64,000 bases of DNA from Paenibacillus cymbidii (GCF_004764705.1 NZ_SHLX01000020.1:99987-163986), one strand, 5' to 3'; numbered from the stretch's first letter, positions 44,546 through 53,780 are shown. The notes: generated by a model from the sequence alone, not told the origin. A program made the numbers and translations.

Positions 44546-44562
44546 TTAAGTTTCGTTTAAGT
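44546..44562. promoter_or_regulatory. TTAAGT direct repeats, candidate response-regulator site
   Basis: TTAAGT occurs at 44546-44551 and 44557-44562, exactly 11 bp apart, in the intergenic region between the divergent peptide gene and the parvulin gene. OmpR/PhoB-type regulators bind such 11-bp direct repeats. It lies about 50 bp upstream of the peptide start. Confidence 0.5.
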
Positions 44563-44647
44563 ACGCAAAAATAAATCCATCGCGCAAAACCCGCGCCGCT
44601 GCTACAATATTTACCGTGAGCAAATTAAAAACGCGAGGAATGGAACC

Positions 44648-45421
44648 GTGACTCCCACCATTGTGCTGCGAATAAAGGAGCGAACATTAACGCTCAAACA
44701 ACTGCTGCAGCGGCTGAGCATCGACCCGGCATGGGCGGCTATCGAACGGTGCAAGGAAGATTTGACTCTGGTCTGCTGGGCCGAATCGCTTGGTCTTGCC
44801 GCCGACGCTTCCCTCTTGCAGGCCGCTGTCACCCGGTTCCGTCGCGCGAACGGATTGTTGTCGGCATCACAAACGAACGGGTGGCTGGCCGATCGCGGCA
44901 TGAACGTAGATGACCTTGTTGATGTCATAAAGCCGCAAGTGCTAAGGGATATTGTGGGCCGGTACATCATAACCGACGATCAGGTTAACCGGCATTTTCT
45001 GGATGTTGCCTACGAGTTCGATCGCGCCGAAATATCGATCATCGTCGTGGACGATCATGGCGCGGCCCAGGAGCTGCTATTCCGGGTGGAAGAAGGCGCC
45101 GATTTTCATGCGCTTGCCCGCGAGTTTTCCAAGGAGGCGGCGACGGCCCGTTCCGGAGGTTACGCCGGTTTGTTCGGCCGGGCCGATCTTGAACCGGAAA
45201 CAGCTGCGGCCGTATTCAACGCACCCGTCGGGACGTTGTTGGGTCCGTTCGATCGTAAGCGCGCGTTCAGTCTGATAAGGGTCGAAGGACTTTATCCGGC
45301 GAAGCTGGAAGATGAAGTGCGAGACGCCATTCGCAAGCAGCTTTTTCAACAGGAATTGGAAGCCTACCGGCGTTCGTTGGATATTCACGATAAGTTTTGG
45401 AGCTTACTTAGCGGAGGATGA
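44648..45421 (+). CDS. Cytoplasmic parvulin/SurA-like peptidyl-prolyl isomerase
   Basis: The 257-residue protein has a helical N-terminal half. A parvulin rotamase domain follows (about 125-225: GADFHALAREFSKEAATARS, then GGYAGLFGRADLEPETAAAV and GPFDRKRAFSLIRVEG). Most relatives (PrsA, SurA) are exported, but no signal peptide or lipobox exists here, so it acts inside the cell. A good place is on the precursor peptide before export. Its start is GTG 44648 with GAGG about nine bases upstream. A possible -10 TACAAT is at 44603. Its stop overlaps the exporter start (ATGA), so the two are made together. Similar parvulin-exporter pairs are known from other double-glycine peptide loci. Confidence 0.82.
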   Translation: MTPTIVLRIKERTLTLKQLLQRLSIDPAWAAIERCKEDLTLVCWAESLGLAADASLLQAAVTRFRRANGLLSASQTNGWLADRGMNVDDLVDVIKPQVLRDIVGRYIITDDQVNRHFLDVAYEFDRAEISIIVVDDHGAAQELLFRVEEGADFHALAREFSKEAATARSGGYAGLFGRADLEPETAAAVFNAPVGTLLGPFDRKRAFSLIRVEGLYPAKLEDEVRDAIRKQLFQQELEAYRRSLDIHDKFWSLLSGG

Positions 45422-48400
45422 AGCTTGTGAACGCAGACCGCCTGTCGTTGTTCCAGCAATTTCCGCTGTTCCAGGTATTCAGTGCGGAAGAAAAACAGTT
45501 ATTGGCCGCTCAATTTCAACCGGAGACGTTCGCGATGGGTCAAACCGTTGTCCAGCGCGACCGGTTGTCGGATGCCTTCTACATTATCGTAGCCGGCAAA
45601 GCGAGGAAAATCGGATTGAACGCCGCCGGCAAAGAAACGAATCTGGGACTGCTGCAGCCCGGGGACCATTTCGGCGAAAGCAGCTTGCTGGACGCAGAAG
45701 AAGCGCCGCCCGTTACGATCCGTGCCTCCACTACACTCGAGGTGCTCCGTCTCGGACGCCGCCAATTTCAGGAGATGGTGGCAGGCAATCCGGATATCGC
45801 CACCTATTTCAACCAATTCATCGCATCGGATATTATCCGCACGTTTCTCAAGAGCAACACGGTGCTCGCCCATCTCGATCATGCGGCGCTTCGATCGCTG
45901 CTCGACCGGCTGGAAATTCGCACCTACGAACCGGGCTCCGAGCTCGTTCGCGAGAACGAAGCCGGCGACGCCTTTTATATCGTCAAATCCGGCTCGGCGC
46001 TAGTGGAGAAAGGGTCCGCGTCCGAAATCGTCAACCGGCTGTATGCGGGCGATTTTTTCGGCGAACTGGCGCTGCTGACGGGGGAACCGCGTCGTGCAAC
46101 GATTCGCGCCGCCGATACGGTGACGGCGTATCGGCTCGCGAAGTCGGATTTCGACGAGCTGATCCGGCGCTATCCGGTCATTCTCGACTCTATCCGCAGC
46201 ATTGCCAACTATTACTCGAACGAGCCGATGGCGATGATATCGGCTCCGGAGGAGTCGGAACCGGCAGCTGCCCTCGCAACAGATGGTACAAGGGAATGGT
46301 CCGGGCCGAAGACAAATTTGTGGAAAAGGCGGCGCCGATTTCCGGCGCTGCTCCAGCAGAGCGAGATGGATTGTGGTCCGACCTGCTTGACAATGATCGC
46401 CCGCTATTACGGCATGAATGCCAGCGTGAACCGGATGCGCGAACGCTGCAACGTCGGCGCGGAAGGAACTTCGCTGCTCGGATTGATCGAAACGCTCGAA
46501 TCGCTTGGATTCGCAGCCCAAGGCTTGCAGACATCGAGCAGCCTGCTGCATGAACTGACCGCGCCTTTCATTGCGCATTGGAACGGCAATCACTACATTG
46601 TCGTGTATGAAGTGGGTAAAACCGGGCTTGTTGTCGCCGACCCTGCCTTCGGGTACGTAGACACGATACCGCTGGACTCTTTTGCCAAGCATTGGACGGG
46701 TTACGTAATCTCCCTTCATCCATCCGGAGAGCTGCAGCCGCTCGATGACGAAGAAGTGCTGTGGAAACGGTATATCGGTTATTTGCGCACATCCAAAAAA
46801 CTGCTCCTCTCCGTATTCGGCTTATCCGTGTTAACGGAAATGATCTATTTGCTGTTTCCGGTCATGACGCAGCAAATTTTCGACCGTGTCCTGCAAGCGG
46901 CCAATTGGCCTTTGCTCCACACGATCGTCGCGGCCATGCTTGCGCTGATCTGCTTCAATACCGCAAGCATCGCTTTGCGTCAAACGTTGATCGGCCGGCT
47001 TGCCCATGCGGTCGACCGCACGATGCTGGACAGCTTTTATCGCCACCTGCTTCGCCTTCCCTACTCGTATTTTATGAAGCGAACGTCCGGCGACATTTTG
47101 ACGCGCGTTTACGAGAACGAGAAACTGCGCCGGTTATTGACCGATCATGCGATCGAAATGATGCTCGATCTGTTAACGATGCTCGTTTACGGGGCATTAA
47201 TGGCGTATTACCACACCGGGTTGGCGACAGTTGCCTTTGCTCCTTTGCCTCTATACATCGGTCTATACGCGTACTTGTTGCCGCGAATGCGGCGCAATCT
47301 CCGCCAGCAGCTGATTGCCGAGAGCGATTCCCAGACGCAAATCGTGGAAGCGGTGCAAGCCATCGCCACGGTTAAAGGAATAGCAATGGAAAGCAGTGTC
47401 CGCGGCAAGCTGATGAGCAAGCTGAGCCGATTGCTCGCGCTGCGTCTCGCGGGCAACCGGCTGGAGGCCGTCGCCAAAGCCGCCTCTTCAGGCTTGCGAT
47501 CCGTCTGCCAGGTTGCGCTGCTCTTTTGGGGTTCGCGACTGGTATTGGAACATCAGCTCAGTATGGGCGAACTTGTTGCGTTCACCGTGCTGTTCACTTC
47601 ATTCATGTTTGCGCTGGAAATGATTTCGCTTCGCTTCGGCGAGCTGTCGGAGGCGCGCATTTCGATGGAACGGCTGAACGATGTGTACGAATCGACGCCG
47701 GAGCATCCGCAGCCGGACAAGATGCGGTTGCTCCCCGCCATACAAGGGCATATACGCTTCAACAACGTATCGTTTCAATATTATCGCGGCGGGAACATGA
47801 TTTTGCAGCATCTTGATCTGGAGCTTATGCCGGGACAAACGGTAGCGCTAGTCGGACGCAGCGGCTCGGGCAAATCGACCATCGCGGGCTTGCTGCTCAA
47901 GCTTCTTGAGCCGACAAGCGGCGCCATTTACGTCGACGGATACGCGCTTCGCGACGTGCATGCCGCTTCCATTCGTACGCAGATCGGCGTTGTCCAGCAG
48001 GAAACGATGCTGTTCCGCGGAACCGTGCGCGACAATATCGCATTGACCGGCGACCATGTCGGCATGGATGACGTGAAACGGGCAGCCCGTCTGGCTGGCG
48101 CCCACGAATTTATCGAGGCGCTGCCGCTCGGCTACGATACGATGATCGGCGAAGGCGGCATCCGGCTGTCCGGGGGCCAACGCCAGCGCATCGTCATCGC
48201 CCGCGCGCTTGTGGGCAACCCGCGTATTCTACTGTTCGACGAAGCGACGAGCGCTCTCGATTCGGAGTCCGAGCGAATTATTCAGACAAACATGGGCGAA
48301 ATGCTGCAAGGCAGGACGACGCTGATCATCGCCCACCGGCTCAGCACGATCCGCCACGCCGACTTGATCGTCGTGCTCGATCAAGGAGCGGTAATCGAGC

Positions 48401-48471
48401 GCGGCACGCACGAGCAGCTCGTATTGCGGCAGGGAGTTTACCATTATCTGCTGCAGCAGCAGACGGTTTAG
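45418..48471 (+). CDS. Peptidase-containing ABC exporter with two N-terminal cNMP-binding domains
   Basis: Domains in order over 1017 residues: cNMP-binding domain 1 (about 10-130), domain 2 (about 145-265), C39 peptidase (about 305-440, Cys 319 in QSEMDCGPTC, His in WNGNHYIVVYE, Asp in VVADPAFG), six-helix membrane domain (about 460-740) and ATPase. The ATPase has VGRSGSGKST, LSGGQRQRIV and LLFDEATSALDSES. It cleaves double-glycine leaders and exports the core. Domain 2 has the conserved phosphate cassette FGELALLTGEPRRAT. Domain 1 (FGESSLL, then APPVT) lacks its Arg and may not bind nucleotide. GTG 45427 has better ribosome spacing than ATG 45418. No HlyD-type partner gene is near. Confidence 0.93.
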   Translation: MKLVNADRLSLFQQFPLFQVFSAEEKQLLAAQFQPETFAMGQTVVQRDRLSDAFYIIVAGKARKIGLNAAGKETNLGLLQPGDHFGESSLLDAEEAPPVTIRASTTLEVLRLGRRQFQEMVAGNPDIATYFNQFIASDIIRTFLKSNTVLAHLDHAALRSLLDRLEIRTYEPGSELVRENEAGDAFYIVKSGSALVEKGSASEIVNRLYAGDFFGELALLTGEPRRATIRAADTVTAYRLAKSDFDELIRRYPVILDSIRSIANYYSNEPMAMISAPEESEPAAALATDGTREWSGPKTNLWKRRRRFPALLQQSEMDCGPTCLTMIARYYGMNASVNRMRERCNVGAEGTSLLGLIETLESLGFAAQGLQTSSSLLHELTAPFIAHWNGNHYIVVYEVGKTGLVVADPAFGYVDTIPLDSFAKHWTGYVISLHPSGELQPLDDEEVLWKRYIGYLRTSKKLLLSVFGLSVLTEMIYLLFPVMTQQIFDRVLQAANWPLLHTIVAAMLALICFNTASIALRQTLIGRLAHAVDRTMLDSFYRHLLRLPYSYFMKRTSGDILTRVYENEKLRRLLTDHAIEMMLDLLTMLVYGALMAYYHTGLATVAFAPLPLYIGLYAYLLPRMRRNLRQQLIAESDSQTQIVEAVQAIATVKGIAMESSVRGKLMSKLSRLLALRLAGNRLEAVAKAASSGLRSVCQVALLFWGSRLVLEHQLSMGELVAFTVLFTSFMFALEMISLRFGELSEARISMERLNDVYESTPEHPQPDKMRLLPAIQGHIRFNNVSFQYYRGGNMILQHLDLELMPGQTVALVGRSGSGKSTIAGLLLKLLEPTSGAIYVDGYALRDVHAASIRTQIGVVQQETMLFRGTVRDNIALTGDHVGMDDVKRAARLAGAHEFIEALPLGYDTMIGEGGIRLSGGQRQRIVIARALVGNPRILLFDEATSALDSESERIIQTNMGEMLQGRTTLIIAHRLSTIRHADLIVVLDQGAVIERGTHEQLVLRQGVYHYLLQQQTV

Positions 48472-48569
48472 CGGCACAATTTCAGAAGATCGGAGACGCT
48501 GCTGTCAACAAGTTTACCGCTAATTTTCCTTGCGAAATCCGTCTCCGGAGTCTCGTCGACAGGCGGCAG

Positions 48570-50306
48570 TTAGTTGACGCCCACGAATAAACGCAAAATG
48601 AGCTGCGCATCTTGTTCGTCTACCGTGCCGCTATTATCCACGTCCAGCGCATAGATTTGCTCGGGGGTCAATTGGATTTTGCTTTGCGTATATTTAATCG
48701 CAAGAAGAGCATCCGCTGGCGTAATGATCCCGTCGCCGTTGGCGTCGCCCAGGTTCAAGCTGGATACTGCCTTCCAATCGCTGGCTGCAGGCGCTCCGGT
48801 TGCTGTGCCTGCCATCGCCACAGGCGTTACGACGAATCGAACGTATTTGCCCTTCTGCGACGATTGCAACTCATACTGATCCAAATTTGCACCTACAATC
48901 GCCGTTCCGTTCGTGCCGTTGGCGTCATCAGCCACTTCCCAACTGAACAGGGACGCGCCTTCCTTGGCGCCCTCGGCATCGGAATAGGAATAGGTGCCCT
49001 TCAACGTTTGACCGGCCATCATTTTGCCCGAAATGCTCACATTATCGGCGGATGGCGCGGCGTCAACGATGGCATAATATTTTACCTCGACACCTCTTGA
49101 ACTCGTCACGACGATATACGGGTTGCCTTCGGGCGATACGGCTAACGCTACAATTCGCAAAAAAGAATCGGTTTCCGTCAGAATCGTCTCCCATTCGGAA
49201 CCTTCCGCCGGTGCCAATTTTACAACCGATGTCACGTTCGTTTCCGAATCCATCGTTGTCGCATACGCCGTCGTGTCCGGGGCAAGGGCGAAATTGAACA
49301 GCGTCGAATCCGTACCGTCGATCGCAGAGCCGACTTGTTCCCATTGCGAATCGCGGTAGACGAGCATTTTGGACTCATACATGCTGTACGGAGATTCGGT
49401 TGTGAGAGGCGAGACGAAAATATAGGGAAGCTGATCACCGGCGGAAATCGCAATCGGCGCCGCGGACCGGGTATTGAATTGCATGCCGTTCAGCACGTCG
49501 TCCCCCAGGTTGGACCAGCTCTTCCCGTCGAAACGGAAAATGGAGCGCAAACGGCTCATATCATTCCCGTATTTTATCGTTACGTACACGTTGTCGTTGG
49601 CACCAATGGCCATGGAAGTATTCGTTACCGTTTGCTTGTTGTCTTCCAATATGGCATCGCCGCCAACCGTTTCCCACAGGGTGTCGCTCGAATTGAATCG
49701 CATTACGGTCAGCTTGTATCTTTGCCCGGAATTGGGAAATGCCACGTAAGGCGTATTGTCGCTCGCCAGCGCAAACGCAACGTGATCCTTCAAATAACCG
49801 AATGAGCTCGAGTTCTGGATGGAAGGCGTGAAATCGGCCGGCCCGAGCACGCTCCAGCCGGTTCCCGCATACTTCCAGAGCGTCAGTTTATTCACGCTGT
49901 CGGGGTCGCCGGTAAGGGCGTACAACGAATCGTCCGTGCCCATGGCCAGTTTGATTACCGAAATTGTTTTCCCCGGAAAATTGGCATTTCCAACGGTTAC
50001 CCAACTGATGCCATTAAATTTTTTGACTGTCGCCTCCGGGTTGAGGAAACCGACATAAGGAGTACCTGAGCTATCGAAGACGACAGAGGGGGTATAGGGG
50101 TCATAGCCGTTAAAGGGATCTCCCAAACTCTCCCACTTGCCCGAATGGGACGAAGCGGAATTTGCCGCCCCTCTCCCCGGCAATCCAACCAGACCGGATA
50201 CCATTAACACGCCTGATAAAACGATCGCCGCCCATTTGGTCCACTTGATTTTCTTCAACAAAATATTCGCCAACTCCTTGTCAACTGAAAATCTGCAACA
50301 TTCCAT
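48570..50306 (-). CDS. Secreted protein with dockerin domain and beta-propeller-like region
   Basis: The protein of about 578 residues has an N-terminal export signal (WAAIVLSGVLMVSGLVGLPG) and a long repeat-rich beta region of about 370 residues. Recurring FDG and FNS motifs preceding DNxxYV patterns suggest a propeller. An Ig-like segment (about 410-515) and a C-terminal type-I dockerin (about 519-578) follow. The dockerin has two Ca-binding loops, DANGDGIITPAD and DVDNSGTVDEQD. No cohesin is in the window. The real start may lie about 14 codons downstream, where AAGGAG sits before TTG 50261. It is a single gene on the minus strand, convergent with the exporter gene. Confidence 0.82.
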   Translation of the reverse strand: MECCRFSVDKELANILLKKIKWTKWAAIVLSGVLMVSGLVGLPGRGAANSASSHSGKWESLGDPFNGYDPYTPSVVFDSSGTPYVGFLNPEATVKKFNGISWVTVGNANFPGKTISVIKLAMGTDDSLYALTGDPDSVNKLTLWKYAGTGWSVLGPADFTPSIQNSSSFGYLKDHVAFALASDNTPYVAFPNSGQRYKLTVMRFNSSDTLWETVGGDAILEDNKQTVTNTSMAIGANDNVYVTIKYGNDMSRLRSIFRFDGKSWSNLGDDVLNGMQFNTRSAAPIAISAGDQLPYIFVSPLTTESPYSMYESKMLVYRDSQWEQVGSAIDGTDSTLFNFALAPDTTAYATTMDSETNVTSVVKLAPAEGSEWETILTETDSFLRIVALAVSPEGNPYIVVTSSRGVEVKYYAIVDAAPSADNVSISGKMMAGQTLKGTYSYSDAEGAKEGASLFSWEVADDANGTNGTAIVGANLDQYELQSSQKGKYVRFVVTPVAMAGTATGAPAASDWKAVSSLNLGDANGDGIITPADALLAIKYTQSKIQLTPEQIYALDVDNSGTVDEQDAQLILRLFVGVN

Positions 50307-50500
50307 ATCTCTTAAACTATAAAAGATGCTGGTCCGTATGCCCAGTGACCTTTGGTCATCGATTTTGCAAAAAAATTAACCTTCTTTGCCGGCTCGGGGA
50401 GTCTCAAGCCGCGTATATTCGGCGTGGCTGATCTCGACCGTCTTAACGATCGCCGGACTGAGCTTGCGGCTGTCGTCAATCCGGACTGATTTTTTCGGTG

Positions 50501-51751
50501 TTATTGCGTTCGCTCACGCTGCGCTTTGCTTACTTCCGCCCAGAAGTGCTCCAACTCCTTTTTGGCGACTTCGCGAACGAAGACCAGCTCTTCTCCCATT
50601 AGCTCCGGCGACCATTTCCGTCCCAGATTGGCATGAACGATTTCGTCCGCCCAGTCGTAGTCCTGGAACTGCTCCATCAGCGGATGCTTCGCCTCATTGC
50701 GGCAAAACTCGTACTCCTTCTTTTTGGCTTGCGTGATCATCGCGCCTTCTTCTATGCCGATGCTGAGCCAGGCATATTGGGCTGCCGGAATTTTCTCCGC
50801 GTTGACATCGTAATCCGAGGTATATTGCGGCCGCCCGATCCAGTCGTAGCCATCCGCTTCAAGCGCCGCCTGGCCGAACATGGCGTGGCGCGCCTCATCC
50901 CATATATGTCGAGCCAAGTCGTAATAGAAATCCCAAGGCATATGCTGCTGCGAATAGATTACGCCTGCGATCAGGTCGCATGCCGTCATTTCCTCCTGAC
51001 GCACGCGCATCATCATGACCAGCCGGCGCAGCACCGCATCGTCGGCCAGATTGTCCATGCCGGTGCGTGCCCATGTCGTCCCGCCCATTCTCCGCGAATC
51101 GCGCCTGGAGCGCAGCGGAATCGCGTAAGCAACGTGCGAGCGGAGACGGCGCGGCATTTCCGGCGATCGTTCGCCGCCGCCCGACACGCCGCCCGCGCTT
51201 TCAAGCAGCCCGCGAATATGATGGGCAAACGCTGCCTCCGCACCCGTGTCCTGGTACGAGCGAAGATCCGCTATAAGCTCGGCTCCCCAAGCCACCTGCT
51301 CTTCCAAATCCGCAATGGCATGCTTCAACAAGCGGATCGTCGGCTGGTCGACAATTTGCTGCGTGAAGCGCTGATGCTCGCGATAAGCTTCCAGCATCGC
51401 CGGTCTGATCACCTCATAAACGGCAACGGCCCATTCCAAATCGCTTTCGGCGTGAACCAGCTCCTCCATCATCAACGTCAGCCGCGGATCCGGCTCGCGT
51501 CCCAGCAGATTGGAGGAGGTGCGCAGCTCCGGAATGCGTTTCCGCAATGCCTGGGCCGCTTCCGCATCCTCATAAATATGGCGGCAAATACCCAGCCGCA
51601 AATCCCAGTTTTCCCGATTCGGCAGCTGCCCGGCCGCCATGCGGAACAGCGACTCATGCAAGTAACGATACCGCTGCAAAACAACGGAATTGCGCTCAAT
51701 CGAATACGCTCCCACCGCAAGCGGATTTTCGATCCCCGTATATGTGAGCAT
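50501..51751 (-). CDS. Uncharacterised ferritin-like (ExxH-rich) protein, copy B
   Basis: This 416-residue soluble helical protein is paralogous to the gene at 19513-20751. Shared segments are MPWDFYYDLARHIWDEARH (copy A: MPWEFYLDLSRHLWDEVRH) and ADEIVHANLGRKWSPELM (copy A: ADETMHVQYGRKWAPELM). Several ExxH motifs (ELVH, DEARH, DEIVH) point to a diiron-type core. AAAGGGG precedes the ATG by seven bases. It follows an AraC-family gene on the same strand after 153 bp, as copy A accompanies a different AraC regulator. No family name or reaction can be assigned. Confidence 0.7.
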   Translation of the reverse strand: MLTYTGIENPLAVGAYSIERNSVVLQRYRYLHESLFRMAAGQLPNRENWDLRLGICRHIYEDAEAAQALRKRIPELRTSSNLLGREPDPRLTLMMEELVHAESDLEWAVAVYEVIRPAMLEAYREHQRFTQQIVDQPTIRLLKHAIADLEEQVAWGAELIADLRSYQDTGAEAAFAHHIRGLLESAGGVSGGGERSPEMPRRLRSHVAYAIPLRSRRDSRRMGGTTWARTGMDNLADDAVLRRLVMMMRVRQEEMTACDLIAGVIYSQQHMPWDFYYDLARHIWDEARHAMFGQAALEADGYDWIGRPQYTSDYDVNAEKIPAAQYAWLSIGIEEGAMITQAKKKEYEFCRNEAKHPLMEQFQDYDWADEIVHANLGRKWSPELMGEELVFVREVAKKELEHFWAEVSKAQRERTQ

Positions 51752-51904
51752 TTTGATATCCCCTTTCCTTTATGCCGCTTCATGAAATGTCATATCTCCT
51801 CAAGTGTGACAGAGACGGAACCGGGTGTCGATGGGTGAAATCCAAAAATCCTTGCACGAATTTGACATTACTCCTCCGTCGCCCCGATCCGCTCGTGCGA
51901 AGGA

Positions 51905-52786
51905 TCAGTATAACCGGTTGAGCGTATACGGCGCTTGCACACCCCCGGTTGGCATCAGGTGAAGCGCCAAGTAACGTTCTTCGAAATGGCGCTCCCGGTA
52001 CGCGGTTGCACTCATCCCGGCCAGCCGGGTGAATACCCTGCTGAAATAAGATTCGCTCTGAAAGCCCGATTCGTAGGCAATTTCCTTCACTGCTGCATGT
52101 CCCGCCCTAAGCAGTTCGCAAGCATGGTCGATTCTGCGCTGCAAAATATACTGCTTCGGCGTCAAATACTGGTGCTGCACGAACATCCGTGTTAAATACT
52201 CATGCGACCAGCCGACATTTTCCGCCAGGTCCATAATCGAAATCGGCTGCCGATAATGCGCCTCGATATAGGTCAGCGCCTGGGAGATCTGCGGCGGCAT
52301 CCGCCGGTCTGTCGCAAGACTGTGACGGTTTGATGCGGCGACAAGCTCCTCCAGGACAGCCAGCAGCATGGCGATCATCAGTTCGCGATATCGGGGCCGT
52401 TTGGTGCTCGCTACCCAGATTGCATGCTGCAGCCAATTCGGAACATGAGCCAGGCCGTCGGCCGGAAGAAAATCCGCTATACTCGCATATGCTTCCGCGG
52501 CCCGATTCGACAAACGGAAGTGGCTGAACATATGACGAATCGGCTTTTTGCTGTCGAATAAGTAGCGGTGCGTTTCCCCGGGCCTCGTCAGTACAAAGCA
52601 AGGCCTGTCGAGCGGATAGATGCGTTCCGCCACGGAATAAATCGTCTCCGACCCCACGGGAAAGTAAACGATCTCATAATCGGACAGTCGCCGCGGCCCG
52701 AGCTGCCATCCGCCCCGTATGATAAAATCCCCGCAAATCGACGGCATAAGCCGTTCCTCTTCCGTCGGCATGTTTTCTTGTTCCAC
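51905..52786 (-). CDS. AraC-family transcriptional regulator
   Basis: The 293-residue protein has an N-terminal cupin-like sensor (about 20-160, with RPCFVLTRPGETHRYLF). A C-terminal AraC double helix-turn-helix follows (about 190-290: SIMDLAENVGWSHEYLTRMF and IAYESGFQSESYFSRVFTRL). It probably senses a sugar or small metabolite in the cytoplasm. A GTG start at 52786 follows AGGAGGG by seven bases. It precedes ferritin-like gene B on the same strand and may control it. Confidence 0.9.
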   Translation of the reverse strand: MEQENMPTEEERLMPSICGDFIIRGGWQLGPRRLSDYEIVYFPVGSETIYSVAERIYPLDRPCFVLTRPGETHRYLFDSKKPIRHMFSHFRLSNRAAEAYASIADFLPADGLAHVPNWLQHAIWVASTKRPRYRELMIAMLLAVLEELVAASNRHSLATDRRMPPQISQALTYIEAHYRQPISIMDLAENVGWSHEYLTRMFVQHQYLTPKQYILQRRIDHACELLRAGHAAVKEIAYESGFQSESYFSRVFTRLAGMSATAYRERHFEERYLALHLMPTGGVQAPYTLNRLY

Positions 52787-53053
52787 CGACTTCCCCTCCT
52801 ATGCAACCGGATCATGGCAGACATGCTGCCTGGACAGCGGTTCGTCTCGATCCGCTTGAAGCGGCCTTCAAGCAGGCAGGCGAGCTGGGCATACAGGCAA
52901 ATTATTGAAGTCATTCTCCTCCAGCTGCCGTCATCCAGCGCGCTGCCCAAAAATAAAACCAGAAGCAGTTGGACCGGAAATAAAGTCCTACACTGTCTCT
53001 GGTTTCGTCGAGTAGTCCTTTGGAGAATTTCTGTTTCAAGGATTTGTATCCGC

Positions 53054-53554
53054 TTATTGTTGATTCGCCAAATAATTGGCCAGTGTCTCGAACGTGCCTT
53101 CGAATCCTTGTGCAACCATTGGCGCCATTCCGTCAAACGCTTCTTGCTCCTCGGCAGCTGCATTGATCGGCCCGCCCTGCAATGTCAATATTGTTCTTCC
53201 CTCCTTTTCTTCGAGCGTTAATATATTCAAAATTTCCAGCGGCCAGTTCGAATTGAACGGGGCACGAACCGTGTTCCCCTCTTCATCGGAAAATGACTGG
53301 ACCCAAACCAACTTCTCCGGCTCTTGCACTTCCTGGTAGACGAACTTGCCCCACATGACATGCTGCCCGTCCGGAGACTTCTGGCAGCCGAGGAACATAC
53401 CGCCCGGGCGAACGTCCATTCTGGCCACTTCAAGCGCGAAACCCTTCGGTCCCCACCAATTGCCGAAATGCTTGGGATCGGTCCATACCTGAAATACCAA
53501 TTCCCGTGAAGCGTTAAATTCGCGCTTCAATAGAAGTCCTTTGGCATTGCTCAC
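53054..53554 (-). CDS. SRPBCC/AHSA1-family protein
   Basis: This START-like domain protein of about 166 residues has FNASRELVFQVWTDPKHFGN, WWGPKGFALEVARMDVRPGG and a C-terminal helix with DGMAPMVAQGFEGTFETLAN. It likely binds a hydrophobic ligand; the role is unknown. GTG 53554, preceded by GGAGG, is chosen over the longer frame. It overlaps the 3' end of the DUF1801 gene by 41 bases, so the two are co-transcribed. A weak hairpin with a T run follows at about 52970-53015. Confidence 0.85.
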   Translation of the reverse strand: MSNAKGLLLKREFNASRELVFQVWTDPKHFGNWWGPKGFALEVARMDVRPGGMFLGCQKSPDGQHVMWGKFVYQEVQEPEKLVWVQSFSDEEGNTVRAPFNSNWPLEILNILTLEEKEGRTILTLQGGPINAAAEEQEAFDGMAPMVAQGFEGTFETLANYLANQQ

Positions 53555-53780
53555 TAGATTTCCTCCTCGTAATTGCATTCAAAATCATAAACGCAATGGC
53601 GTCTTTTGAAGGCGAAATAACCGCAGCATAGTGTCCATTTTTAAGAAAATGCGGTTTTTTGTACTGAATGCGTTCTTCGGCTTCCGGAATCGTCTCATGA
53701 ATCATGTCCCGCAGGGTTGAACTTATATCCCCCTGCCATTTCGGCAAATTATCGATGTAAGCCGCAACTTCCTGATTCAC
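53514..53780 (-). CDS. Truncated DUF1801/YdhG-family protein
   Basis: The 88 residues match the N-terminal two thirds of the DUF1801 fold (EVAAYIDNLPKWQGDISSTL, IPEAEERIQYKKPHFL and DAIAFMILNA). The frame then runs into the leader of the next gene and ends without the usual C-terminal helix. The family is normally about 110-120 residues, so a deletion likely fused its 3' end to the SRPBCC leader. GTG 53780 has AGGAGG upstream. The function of the family (iron chaperone-like) is tentative. Confidence 0.65.
   Translation of the reverse strand: MNQEVAAYIDNLPKWQGDISSTLRDMIHETIPEAEERIQYKKPHFLKNGHYAAVISPSKDAIAFMILNAITRRKSSEQCQRTSIEARI

Noticed and set aside
48480..48545. Hairpin GGAGACG/CGTCTCC after the exporter gene as a terminator
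   Set aside because: The stem is short, the loop is about 40 bases and no T run follows.
50380..50500. Small minus-strand peptide frame downstream of ferritin-like gene B (ends EYTRLETPRAGKEG)
   Set aside because: It has no ATG/GTG/TTG start and no ribosome site, so it is more likely chance reading, although the residues look protein-like.
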